A DNA stretch of 7,754 nucleotides from Marinihelvus sp036351115 (GTDB lineage Bacteria; Pseudomonadota; Gammaproteobacteria; Xanthomonadales; SZUA-36). The notes below the pieces were generated by a model. That model was given only the letters and a program-made list of their open reading frames with translations, was not told the origin of the DNA and did no database searches. How positions within the stretch are numbered: the first letter of the stretch is position 1; each line of letters starts with the position of its first letter. The position numbers and the translations under genes are program-made. This document shows positions 1 through 6,613 of the stretch, piece after piece. Location of the stretch: contig JAZBOL010000065.1 in NCBI GenBank assembly GCA_036351115.1, positions 1 through 7,754 of the forward strand, written 5' to 3'.

Positions 1-117
1 CGACACGGTATTCGCCTTCCACATCGACTGGACCGGCACACCGAGCCTGCGCTTCGAGGTCCGGAAACAGGAACTCGGCGTGTTACCCGGTGACTGCCCG
101 AACCCCTGACGCAACCC
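1..117. repeat. Left copy of a 117-bp perfect terminal direct repeat
   Basis: Bases 1-117 are identical, base for base, to 7638-7754, and the match runs to both edges of the window. Its extent is therefore set by the window edges, and the true repeat could be longer if the DNA is linear. An exact overlap of this size at both ends is typical of a contig assembled from a circular molecule or from a loop in an assembly graph. A genuine pair of direct repeats flanking the region is the alternative. The copy contains the 3' end of an open frame on the plus strand and the first bases of the hairpin at 112-146. Confidence 0.97.
2..109 (+). CDS. 3' end of an unrecognised gene (partial, last 35 codons)
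   Basis: The frame starting at base 2 is open to a TGA at 107-109 and encodes a 35-residue tail that begins DTVFAFHIDWTG and ends PGDCPNP. By hand count 29 of the 35 codons end in G or C, in line with the genuine genes here, and a strong hairpin follows the stop at once. Both facts favour a real coding end. No start codon is visible, so the gene either runs off the left edge or, if the window is circular, continues back from 7637 into a short open stretch that has a stop at 7576-7578 and no ATG or GTG. I do not recognise the family. It is convergent with the glutaminase gene. Confidence 0.5.
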   Translation, partial: DTVFAFHIDWTGTPSLRFEVRKQELGVLPGDCPNP

Positions 118-146
118 CGGCGTAAGCCGCCGCTTACTCGGGGTTG
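112..146. terminator. Hairpin between converging genes, probable bidirectional terminator
   Basis: CAACCCCG (112-119) pairs perfectly with CGGGGTTG (139-146), and inside it GTAAGC (122-127) pairs with GCTTAC (132-137) around a four-base loop. This gives 14 base pairs in total with one small internal bulge. It lies 2 nt after the stop codon of the plus-strand stub and contains the TAA stop (134-136) of the minus-strand glutaminase, so it can serve both converging transcripts. Neither side has a run of T, so it is not a textbook intrinsic terminator. It may act as a transcript 3'-end stabiliser or with Rho. The outer arm straddles the right edge of the terminal repeat (117). Confidence 0.6.
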
Positions 147-1156
147 GCGCCGAAGACGCCCACACCGAGCTCACCCGCGATGTGGCGGATGGCCCGCATG
201 GCGCGGATCGAGTTGCCGGCCTCGTTGAGTCTCGGTGAGAAGGCCGCGATGGCGAACTGCCCCGGCACCACGGAGACGATGCCGCCGCCCACCCCGGTCT
301 TGCTCGGCAGGCCCGCATTGAACATCCACTCGCCGGACTCGTCGTAGAAGCCGGCCGTGGCCATGACCGCGAGCAGCTCAGGCACGTGTTCCGCCGGCAC
401 CATCCGCTGGTTCGTCAGCGGGTTGACGCCGCCGTTGGAGAGCGTGGCGCCCATGACCGCCAGGTCCCGGGCGTTGACACCGATGGAGCACTGGCGTGTG
501 TAGACGCGCAGCGCTTCCTCCGGCGGGGCATACAGGCGGTTGTAGTTGTACAGGTTCCAGGCGATGGAACGGTTGCCCCAGGCCGTATCGATCTCGGACT
601 GGTAGACCTCTTCCAGGACCGGCAGCTCTTCACCGGCAAAGCCCTCGATGTTCTCGTGAACCAGTTTCCAGCGCTCGTCCTCGCTGTCCGCCTCGACCAG
701 GCTGACCGCGGCGATGGCGCCCGCGTTGACCAGCGGGTTGACCGAGCGCTGGTCGTACATCTCGATGGCGACTTTCGAGTTGAAGGGCAAGCCGGTCGGC
801 TCGACACCGATCTTCTCCCGCACCGCTTCCGGTCCCTGCTGCGTCATGACCAGGGCCGCCGTGAACGGCTTGGATACGGACTGGATGGAAAAGCGATAGT
901 CCACGTCGCCCGCGGTGAAGACCTGGCCGTCATTGGTCACGATGGCGACGCCGAAGAGCTCGCTCGGCACCGTGTCGAGAATGGGAATGTAGTTCGCGTT
1001 GGCGCCCTCGGTGACGTCCTTGAACTCGGCGTGCGCCTCGTCCACGACGCGCTGGAAGTCTTCCGCCGTCGGCATGGCGGACGCGAAGGGAGCGACGACC
1101 AGGCCGAAAACGGCGGCGCCGGTGACGAGGGTGCGTTGGATGGATGTTTGGATCAT
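134..1156 (-). CDS. glsA: Periplasmic glutaminase (serine-dependent, GlsA family)
   Basis: This enzyme hydrolyses L-glutamine to L-glutamate and ammonia. The 340-aa protein has a Sec-type signal peptide (residues 1-27, cut after FASA), so the mature enzyme should be periplasmic, whereas the well-known E. coli and B. subtilis members have no signal peptide. The beta-lactamase-like fold is marked by the catalytic S93-x-x-K96 in FSIQSVSKPF. The ligand-binding positions I recall for the family all fall at matching spacing: N144 (NAGAI), E188, N195 (GNRS), Y219, Y271 and V289 (KTGVGGG). It should therefore be active. The mature length of about 313 residues is normal for the family. The ATG at 1156-1154 is preceded by GGAGG (complement of 1165-1169) with 8-nt spacing. 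It is the last gene of the four-gene operon, 29 nt after the DcaP-like porin, and ends inside the 112-146 hairpin. Substrate could be glutamine or a related amide. Confidence 0.95.
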   Translation of the reverse strand: MIQTSIQRTLVTGAAVFGLVVAPFASAMPTAEDFQRVVDEAHAEFKDVTEGANANYIPILDTVPSELFGVAIVTNDGQVFTAGDVDYRFSIQSVSKPFTAALVMTQQGPEAVREKIGVEPTGLPFNSKVAIEMYDQRSVNPLVNAGAIAAVSLVEADSEDERWKLVHENIEGFAGEELPVLEEVYQSEIDTAWGNRSIAWNLYNYNRLYAPPEEALRVYTRQCSIGVNARDLAVMGATLSNGGVNPLTNQRMVPAEHVPELLAVMATAGFYDESGEWMFNAGLPSKTGVGGGIVSVVPGQFAIAAFSPRLNEAGNSIRAMRAIRHIAGELGVGVFGANPE

Positions 1157-1185
1157 GGGGTGAACCTCCGGATGTCAGGCGACGC

Positions 1186-2682
1186 TCAGTTGCCGCTGAT
1201 CAGGTAATTGAAATTCCACTTGGCCGAAAACTGGACCTTGAAATCGTCCGAGCTGAACGGGCCGTAATTGTCGCGCTTCGCCCACTGCAGCTCCGGGCCC
1301 AGCAGCACGTTCGGCACCGGGTGGTAGAGCAGGTTGGCGAGGGCGTACTGGCCGCGTTCGAAGGACGTGGGCGAGGCCAGGTCCGGCAGATCGTTGTCCT
1401 GCAGGGAGTAGCCGACGGTGCTGGTCCAGCGGTCCGACCAGTTCAGATCGAGAAAGGCAACGAGCCCCAGCACCGGGATGGCCTCGCCTTCGATCGGCAA
1501 CTCCGGCCGATCTTCGCGAAGGGCGATGCCGATGTCGGCCGCGGCGTCGTTGAAGTAGTTCTGGATCCCTTCGCCGTAGGTCAGGGAACCCCGGAACACG
1601 TGGCGACCCAGGTTGATGTTCGTGCTGAGGTTGAGGCCCCAGCCCAATTCGTCACCGGAGAAGTCGAATTGATCGGGCGCCGTATCCACCCAGCGAATCT
1701 CCCGCAGGATACCCGCCGCCTGGAAATGCCCCCAGTCGCCGACCAGGCGATAGTGGGCCGCGAGGTCCGGCAGCTCGAAGTCACCCTGGACCCCGTTCAG
1801 CAGATCGAGTTCGGACAACAGGCCCTCGTCGCCGCTGCCCCCGGGCTGTTCCAGGGCGATGGCGAAGCGCGAGCCGCTGTCCGTGGACCAGGGGGTCCAG
1901 CGCGCCTGGATGTTGCGGTAGAAGATCATGCCGTTCGGTCCCCAGTACTCGATGGAGTTGGGAAACACGTCGATGTCCATGAAGGTCGACCAGGTCTGCC
2001 CGGCCCCGAACTGGCCCAGCTCGCCCCAGGCATGCCGCAGGCGGAAGGTCGTCTGGCCCGCATCGGCGCCGACGCCGAACAGTTCGAACTCGAACATGGT
2101 TTTCAGGTCACCGTACCTCGTGGGGACCGCAGTCTTTACGCCAAGACGGGACTGGCGAACGCTGGAATACCAGCTGCCGTCATCGCCGTATTCGTTCTCG
2201 AAAGACGGCAGCTTGGTCGGTCGCATCACATCAAACCAGTCGGGATCGCTCTGGTTGGCCTGGTAGCCCATGTCGAGCATGGCGTGGCCGTAGATGTTCA
2301 TGTTCCACTCGCCGTCAGCCTCCGGTTCGGGCACCGGCGTGATGGTCGGCGGCATGTTCATTTCATCGCCTTCGACAATCACCTCGGCAAAGGCCTCGGC
2401 CTCCGCGGCTTCCGCCGCCGCCTCGGCTTCCTCCCTGGCCCGCGCTTCCTGCACCTGGCGCAGGAGGGCCGCATTCTGGTCCTGCAGGGCTTCAATCTGG
2501 TCCTGCTGGGCCTGGATCATTTCCCACATTTCCTCGAGCGAAGGCGTTTCCTGGGCGTACAGGGCTGGCGAAGCGAGCGCCAGGCCCAGGGCGACAGCTG
2601 TCGCCAGCAGGGCGCTTTTTCTGAGCGGCACTGGAACGGATGGACGGCAAATAAATTTGGAATTCTCGAGCTCTGGTCTCAT
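1186..2682 (-). CDS. DcaP-like trimeric outer-membrane porin with N-terminal coiled coil
   Basis: This is an outer-membrane beta-barrel channel of 498 aa. Residues 1-43 form a long-n-region signal peptide (cut after ALYA). Residues about 48-98 are a Glu/Gln/Ala-rich helical stretch (LEEMWEMIQAQQDQIEALQ) with a coiled-coil pattern, followed by a Pro/Glu linker and a barrel from about 126. The barrel has family hallmarks: RQSRLG near 176-181, YGDLKTMFEFELFG near 190-203, and FRLRHAWGELG with GQTWSTFMD near 213-236. Known DcaP porins form trimers braced by the N-terminal helices and pass small dicarboxylates and other anions, so an acidic substrate is likely but not shown. The ATG lies 2 nt after the amidohydrolase stop, and its AGGGAGA ribosome site (complement of 2688-2694) is inside that gene's 3' end, which suggests translational coupling. 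The C-terminus runs about seven residues (NYLISGN) past the usual final aromatic residue of the barrel. The specific substrate is unknown. Confidence 0.88.
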   Translation of the reverse strand: MRPELENSKFICRPSVPVPLRKSALLATAVALGLALASPALYAQETPSLEEMWEMIQAQQDQIEALQDQNAALLRQVQEARAREEAEAAAEAAEAEAFAEVIVEGDEMNMPPTITPVPEPEADGEWNMNIYGHAMLDMGYQANQSDPDWFDVMRPTKLPSFENEYGDDGSWYSSVRQSRLGVKTAVPTRYGDLKTMFEFELFGVGADAGQTTFRLRHAWGELGQFGAGQTWSTFMDIDVFPNSIEYWGPNGMIFYRNIQARWTPWSTDSGSRFAIALEQPGGSGDEGLLSELDLLNGVQGDFELPDLAAHYRLVGDWGHFQAAGILREIRWVDTAPDQFDFSGDELGWGLNLSTNINLGRHVFRGSLTYGEGIQNYFNDAAADIGIALREDRPELPIEGEAIPVLGLVAFLDLNWSDRWTSTVGYSLQDNDLPDLASPTSFERGQYALANLLYHPVPNVLLGPELQWAKRDNYGPFSSDDFKVQFSAKWNFNYLISGN

Positions 2683-2684
2683 GA

Positions 2685-3773
2685 CTATCTCCCTGGCTTG
2701 AGGTTGGCGGACTCCCAGGCCCGCACCTGTTGTCTTGCTTTATCGAACAGTCGTTCGTAATTTCCCCGGGTGACCTTGTGCTTCGCCTCGGGCGTCAGCA
2801 GCGCCCAGACCGGCGCATAGGCGTCATACACGGCGGTCATCGCCTCCACGGAGCTCGGCGCGACCACGTCGGTGCCGAACAGAAAGCGGTCGGGATAGCG
2901 GTTGATCATGTCGGCCGTGCGTTGCGTCGCCTGCGGCGTGGCCGTGGCGTACTTGGCGACCTCGTCCCAGGAGATGTCCATGTACACGTGACTGAGCGCT
3001 GGGTCGGTGCAGATCGCCTCGACGATGGCGGCCTGTTCTTCCAGGGGCCGGACCACACGGCCGGTGCCCAGGTGCGCCCAGATGATCGTGGTTTGCGGAT
3101 GGCGCTCGAACAGTGCCTTCATCTGCCTCAGCATGTAGGGCTCCTGGCCGGGCTTGGGAAACGGCATGTTGATGTCGTTGTGCATCAGTGCGATCAACCC
3201 CGTCTCACCCGCAAAGTCGAGAATGCGGTCGAGCGCAGGGTTGGTCAGGCTGGCGACTTCACCGGCAACCTTGGAAGAAACGAACTCCTTGTGAATGGTG
3301 AACTCGCCGATACCGGAAAACACCCCGGGAAACGTGGTCAGGACACGCCTGATGTGGTCCGCCGCATACATGTCCGCTGGATTGAAGCCCGTGATCATCG
3401 GGTCCAGCCGCGACTGTTGATCCGGCGTCAACGCCCGGTAGGCCATGGCGATGTGGGCGTCGGTAAAGGAGTAGTAATAGAGCGGCGCGTCCGTCTGCAG
3501 GTAGTAGGTCGGCGCAAAATCACCGGTATTGCCGTAGAACCACATCTGCTGCAGCGGCAGCCCGAACACGGTGGAACGACCGATCGTGTCACCCATCATG
3601 TCCACCAGGTCGGCCATTTCAGTGCCTTCCTGTACGTAGTTGGTCAGGTGGAAATGGCTGTCGTGAAACAGGGGTTCCTGGCCGGATGCCGGCACGGACA
3701 GGACGAGAAGCGCTGCTGCGCCGAGCCCGCACAAGCTTCTGATGACGTGTTCACTGCTCGTATTCATGGTCAT
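2685..3773 (-). CDS. Exported metal-dependent amidohydrolase (Amidohydro_2 type)
   Basis: This 362-aa TIM-barrel hydrolase carries the whole amidohydrolase metal site: H40-x-H42 in DSHFHL, E157 in GIGEF, H198 in LMHND, H234 in IWAHLG and D302 in FGTD. The Amidohydro_2 group includes lactonases, deaminating or amide-cleaving enzymes and non-oxidative decarboxylases, so the reaction cannot be fixed from sequence. Residues 1-31 are a Sec-type signal peptide (cut near PASG/QEP), unusual for this largely cytoplasmic group and consistent with periplasmic action. The aromatic/Tyr-rich region 78-101 (MWFYGN, PLYYYSF) may shape the substrate pocket. Two ATGs compete: 3773-3771 (4 nt from the GAGGA at the complement of 3778-3782) and 3767-3765 (10 nt). 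The protein differs only by two residues. It sits 19 nt after the upstream porin gene and 2 nt before the DcaP-like gene. Confidence 0.9.
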   Translation of the reverse strand: MTMNTSSEHVIRSLCGLGAAALLVLSVPASGQEPLFHDSHFHLTNYVQEGTEMADLVDMMGDTIGRSTVFGLPLQQMWFYGNTGDFAPTYYLQTDAPLYYYSFTDAHIAMAYRALTPDQQSRLDPMITGFNPADMYAADHIRRVLTTFPGVFSGIGEFTIHKEFVSSKVAGEVASLTNPALDRILDFAGETGLIALMHNDINMPFPKPGQEPYMLRQMKALFERHPQTTIIWAHLGTGRVVRPLEEQAAIVEAICTDPALSHVYMDISWDEVAKYATATPQATQRTADMINRYPDRFLFGTDVVAPSSVEAMTAVYDAYAPVWALLTPEAKHKVTRGNYERLFDKARQQVRAWESANLKPGR

Positions 3774-3792
3774 CTCGTCCTCGTAAAAAGCA

Positions 3793-5412
3793 TCAGAAGA
3801 AAATCGAAAATGCCGCCGAGTAGGTGTTCCCTTCCTGCCCGCCGACGTAGTAGCCGAACGTGCTGCTGACCGGCGACTTGTCGACGTTGATGTATTGCAG
3901 GTTGAGGCGATGGTTGCGCGTATTGAACGGGTAGTAGTTCATACCCAGGATGTACTCGGAGCTGTCGCTGAAGCCCGCATCGCTGTCGCCATAGATTTGC
4001 GAGGTTGCGCCATACAACTCGAGTACTCGCGGCACGGGATAGAACGCCGCCTGCAGGTACCAGCCGTTGTCCTTGATCTCATCCACCGGCAGAACGCCAT
4101 CGGCCTTGAAGCCGTCCAGCCAGCGCTGGTAGTACTCGAATTGCAGGAAGAACCCCTTGTATTTCATGCCCGCATCAAGCGCGAGGATTCGATAATCCGC
4201 GTTGGTGACGGTCACACCGGGTACCAGCGCGCCGGTCTCCATCAGGTTGACGCTGTCGGCCAGTTTGAGGGCCGTATTGCCCGGGGCCGAACCGATCGGC
4301 GAATAGCGTTCCTCGGGACTGTAGACGGCGGACACACCAAAGCGGGTGGCCAGCTCCTCGTGCATTTCCCAGTCGCCGTAGGCGCCGCGCGGACCAAATT
4401 CCTTCGTCGTCGGCATCCACCACACGGAACCGCCGTAGGTGAAGTCCCGGTCGAGCTGGGCGGCGGTGTTACCCAGCGTGCTGGAGCTGTTCCCCATGGA
4501 GGCGCTGTAATAGAGGCCCGGCACGATCAGGCCGTTGGCGAAGAGCCCCTGGGTGAAGAACGGGCGGAAGAATTCGTCCGCCATGACCCGGTCGTGACCG
4601 AGCCAATAGGGGTGAGAGCCTTGCATCGAGCGGGAACCCGGATTGCCGAAAATACCGCCATACAGGTTGAAGTGCTCATTGAACTGGTAGCCGATGTTGG
4701 CAAAGAGTGCGTCCTGGTCGGTCGCGGTGACGGTCCACCAGGCGATCGTGTAGCGGAGTTTGGGAACACCGACCCAGCCATTGAGCCACACCAGCACACG
4801 GTGCGAGTAAACGTCCTTGCGCCCGTCGACCGGTCGTTCCCGGCCAAGGTGATCGGTGAACACACCGTCGTCATCCTGCTGGTCAAGATATCTCAGCAGT
4901 CCATAGGCACTCAGTGAGGCCTCGCCGAGCTCACCCTTGCCGATCAGGAAGCCTTTACCGGGGTCCAGAAAGCCCCAGGTGTCGTTGGACGGCTCGGGTT
5001 CCACGTCCCCGGCGCCCTCCGTTTCGGGGGCGCGCGTCTCGGCAATGATTGCGACGGGTTCGAGGGTCTCCTGGGCCGGCTCGTGCTCGGCAGCAACCGC
5101 ATCGGCCATTGCGGGTACGCCTGCGACGATAAATTGACCACTGCAGCCATCCCGTACCCAGACGCCGGCATCATCGTAGCCCCAGCTCTTGCCCAGAAGG
5201 CAGGCACCCTCGCCGTTCGACTGGGTCATCATGACGCCCGCCGAGGTGTTCGCCGGGCAATGCTGACGCGTGCCGGGATCGGAAGCGCAATTGACCGTCA
5301 CAGTGCCGGTCGGTTGGGCAGCAACGTTGATGGAAATGAGCGAGATCCCTATCCCGAGCAAAGATAACGCTCGCTTGGGATCGGAAGCCTTCCCGAGGTG
5401 AAAACGTCTCAT
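3793..5412 (-). CDS. Outer-membrane porin with N-terminal DUF3011-like cysteine domain
   Basis: First gene of the operon, 539 aa. Residues 1-32 are a signal peptide (cut after NVAA). Residues about 38-97 match the DUF3011 pattern: four cysteines (42, 52, 71, 90), the GKSWGYDDAGVWV segment and DGCSGQF, likely two disulfides in the periplasm. A low-complexity Ala/Glu/Pro linker follows (about 100-145). From about 158 to the end come alternating aromatic/polar strands of an outer-membrane barrel resembling the OprO/OprP porin group (LGMNYYPFN, HRLNLQYINV), finishing in AAFSIFF with the C-terminal Phe expected of a barrel assembly signal. The role of DUF3011 is unknown; it may plug the channel, bind substrate or touch peptidoglycan. 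The ribosome site is weak (only AGG-type matches before the ATG at 5412-5410), yet no better start exists. The barrel assignment is sure, the exact family less so. Confidence 0.83.
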   Translation of the reverse strand: MRRFHLGKASDPKRALSLLGIGISLISINVAAQPTGTVTVNCASDPGTRQHCPANTSAGVMMTQSNGEGACLLGKSWGYDDAGVWVRDGCSGQFIVAGVPAMADAVAAEHEPAQETLEPVAIIAETRAPETEGAGDVEPEPSNDTWGFLDPGKGFLIGKGELGEASLSAYGLLRYLDQQDDDGVFTDHLGRERPVDGRKDVYSHRVLVWLNGWVGVPKLRYTIAWWTVTATDQDALFANIGYQFNEHFNLYGGIFGNPGSRSMQGSHPYWLGHDRVMADEFFRPFFTQGLFANGLIVPGLYYSASMGNSSSTLGNTAAQLDRDFTYGGSVWWMPTTKEFGPRGAYGDWEMHEELATRFGVSAVYSPEERYSPIGSAPGNTALKLADSVNLMETGALVPGVTVTNADYRILALDAGMKYKGFFLQFEYYQRWLDGFKADGVLPVDEIKDNGWYLQAAFYPVPRVLELYGATSQIYGDSDAGFSDSSEYILGMNYYPFNTRNHRLNLQYINVDKSPVSSTFGYYVGGQEGNTYSAAFSIFF

Positions 5413-5473
5413 GCCTGGCGCCTACTTGTCCTTACCTTTCGCAAGGATAGGCTTCGTCTTGCCACGAGATTTC

Positions 5474-5506
5474 ACTTTTTCAGACTTGCGCTATACTTTT
5501 TCGGAC
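5474..5506. promoter_or_regulatory. Tandem 12-bp operator half-sites, 21 bp apart (AraC-type)
   Basis: ACTTTTTCAGAC (5474-5485) and ACTTTTTCGGAC (5495-5506) differ at one base of twelve and are offset by exactly 21 bp, two turns of the helix. Two direct half-sites at 21-bp spacing is the arrangement of the AraC I1-I2 operator, and the neighbour at 5568 encodes an AraC/XylS-family regulator. The right half-site overlaps the TATACT (5492-5497) that best fits the regulator's own -10, so self-repression is expected. The left half-site sits 24 bp from the proposed operon -10 (5444-5449), close to the -35 position, where such regulators activate. Sequence and spacing are seen; the binding partner is inferred. 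Confidence 0.7.
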
Positions 5507-5514
5507 GCCCCTGG

Positions 5515-5532
5515 TTCAGGGTTTGACCTGAA
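5515..5532. repeat. Perfect palindrome TTCAGG-N6-CCTGAA
   Basis: TTCAGG (5515-5520) and CCTGAA (5527-5532) form a perfect 6-bp inverted repeat with a 6-bp gap. The overlapping CCCTG/CAGGG pair (5509-5513 and 5517-5521) is a second possible hairpin. It lies between the direct-repeat operator and the start of the regulator gene. It could be the site of a second, dimeric regulator or a leader hairpin in the regulator's transcript. The TTGACC -35 candidate (5523-5528) overlaps it. Confidence 0.4.
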
Positions 5533-5567
5533 TCAATCAACCATCACATATTTGCTCCCGGTTCCCC

Positions 5568-6584
5568 GTGACTCGACCCCTAGAACCCAAATCCAGCGTT
5601 CGAATCGCCGCGACCATGGCCATCCCCAGACTGCTCCGAGAACTGGGTGCCGATCCGGAACCGATCCTGGCTGAGGTGGGCATAGACCCGGGCCTCTTCG
5701 ACGATCCGGAAAACCGCATCTCCTACCTGAAGCGTGGCGAACTCATCGAGCATTGCGCCAGACGCGTCGCTTGCCCCCATTTCGGCCTTCTGCTGGGTGA
5801 GCATGGCGGACTGTCATCCCTTGGACTGGCGGGTCTGCTCGCCAGGTATTCCGATACCGTTGCGCATGCGCTGAACAGCCTGGCACGCCATTTTCACCTT
5901 CACGCCAACGGCGCAACGATCTCCACAGCCAGGCATGGCCGCCTGGCCGTGTTTGAGTACCAGGCCTACGAACCCGGAGCCTCAGGCGATGGCCATATCG
6001 GAGACGGCGCGGTCGCATTCATGTTCAACGTGATGAAAGAGCTTTGTGGTGAGAACTGGACCGCCCAAGAAGTTCGATTTGCCCACCGCAGGCCACAAGA
6101 TGTTTCGCCGTATCGGGCTTTTTTCGAGGCGCCCCTGCGCTTTGATGCCGAGCAATACGCGGTCTGGTTCGACGCCAACTGGCTCGAGCACCGCGTGAGG
6201 GAATCCAACCCCGAGCTGCTGCGGCTGATTCAAAGTGAAATCGACCAGGTGGAATTGCACTCGGCGGACCCGTTTCCAGACCAGGTTCGACGACTGCTGA
6301 GGGCCACGCTGCTGACCGGTCACGCCTCTGCGGAAGAGACCGCCGCCATGTTTGGCATCACCACGCGGACGCTTCATCGACGTTTGAGCCAGTGGGAAAC
6401 GAACTTCCGGGAACTGGCTGCTGATATCCGGTTTGAAATCGCTCGTCACCTTCTGGAGGACACCGATATCGGGATCACCCAGCTGGCTGACCTGCTCGGC
6501 TACAGCAATGCCAGTGCTTTCAGCCGGGCCTTCCGCGCCTGGAGCTCGATGACACCGACGGAGTGGAGAGCAACGGACCTCTGA
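5568..6584 (+). CDS. AraC/XylS-family transcriptional regulator with Arabinose_bd-type sensor domain
   Basis: This 338-aa cytoplasmic DNA-binding regulator is transcribed away from the four-gene operon and is its likely controller. Residues about 12-200 resemble the Arabinose_bd-type N-terminal domain of the OruR/ArgR-like AraC subgroup (MAIPRLLRELGADPEPIL near the start), which senses small molecules. Residues about 245-335 are the DNA-binding domain with two helix-turn-helix units: SAEETAAMFGITTRTLHRRL (254-273) and ITQLADLLGYSNASAFSRAF (303-322), closed by the usual MTPTEWR. The start is uncertain: the only in-frame standard start that keeps the conserved SVRIAAT segment is GTG at 5568, but no ribosome site precedes it; ATG at 5616 is the alternative and also lacks one. 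A leaderless or near-leaderless transcript is possible. The ligand is probably the compound, or a product of the compound, handled by the operon. Confidence 0.92.
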   Translation: MTRPLEPKSSVRIAATMAIPRLLRELGADPEPILAEVGIDPGLFDDPENRISYLKRGELIEHCARRVACPHFGLLLGEHGGLSSLGLAGLLARYSDTVAHALNSLARHFHLHANGATISTARHGRLAVFEYQAYEPGASGDGHIGDGAVAFMFNVMKELCGENWTAQEVRFAHRRPQDVSPYRAFFEAPLRFDAEQYAVWFDANWLEHRVRESNPELLRLIQSEIDQVELHSADPFPDQVRRLLRATLLTGHASAEETAAMFGITTRTLHRRLSQWETNFRELAADIRFEIARHLLEDTDIGITQLADLLGYSNASAFSRAFRAWSSMTPTEWRATDL

Positions 6585-6613
6585 ACGCCCAAATCGAAAT
6601 AAGTAGCCTTCGC

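Larger units (their letters stand above)
5413..5567. promoter_or_regulatory. Divergent promoter region between the operon and its AraC-type regulator
   Basis: These 155 bp must carry the promoters for the minus-strand operon and the plus-strand regulator gene. For the operon, a possible -10 is TATCCT (complement of 5444-5449), 37 bp before the start codon. No good -35 stands before it, which fits an activator-dependent promoter. For the regulator, TATACT (5492-5497) is the best -10. A second candidate is TTGACC (5523-5528) with CATATT (5547-5552) at 18-bp spacing, which would give a leader of under 10 nt. The tandem operator repeats and a palindrome, listed separately, fill the middle. The promoter assignments are inferred by eye. 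Confidence 0.6.

Noticed and set aside
1144..2760. Long plus-strand open frame of 538 codons opposite the DcaP-like gene, and similar antisense frames at 386-1207, 2730-3869 and 3895-4917
   Set aside because: They mirror confidently identified genes on the other strand in GC-rich DNA, where stops are rare in shadow frames. Their translations show no domain or signal and are rich in Arg, Val and His.
5310..5412. Twin-arginine (Tat) signal in the DUF3011 porin from the MRRF start
   Set aside because: The residues after RR (FHLGK) do not match the Tat pattern, and the Arg pair lies too far from the hydrophobic segment. It is an ordinary Sec peptide.
5435..5446. CCTT-GCGA-AAGG mini-hairpin in the operon leader on the minus strand
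   Set aside because: Four base pairs with a GNRA-type loop is too short to claim a riboswitch or attenuator.
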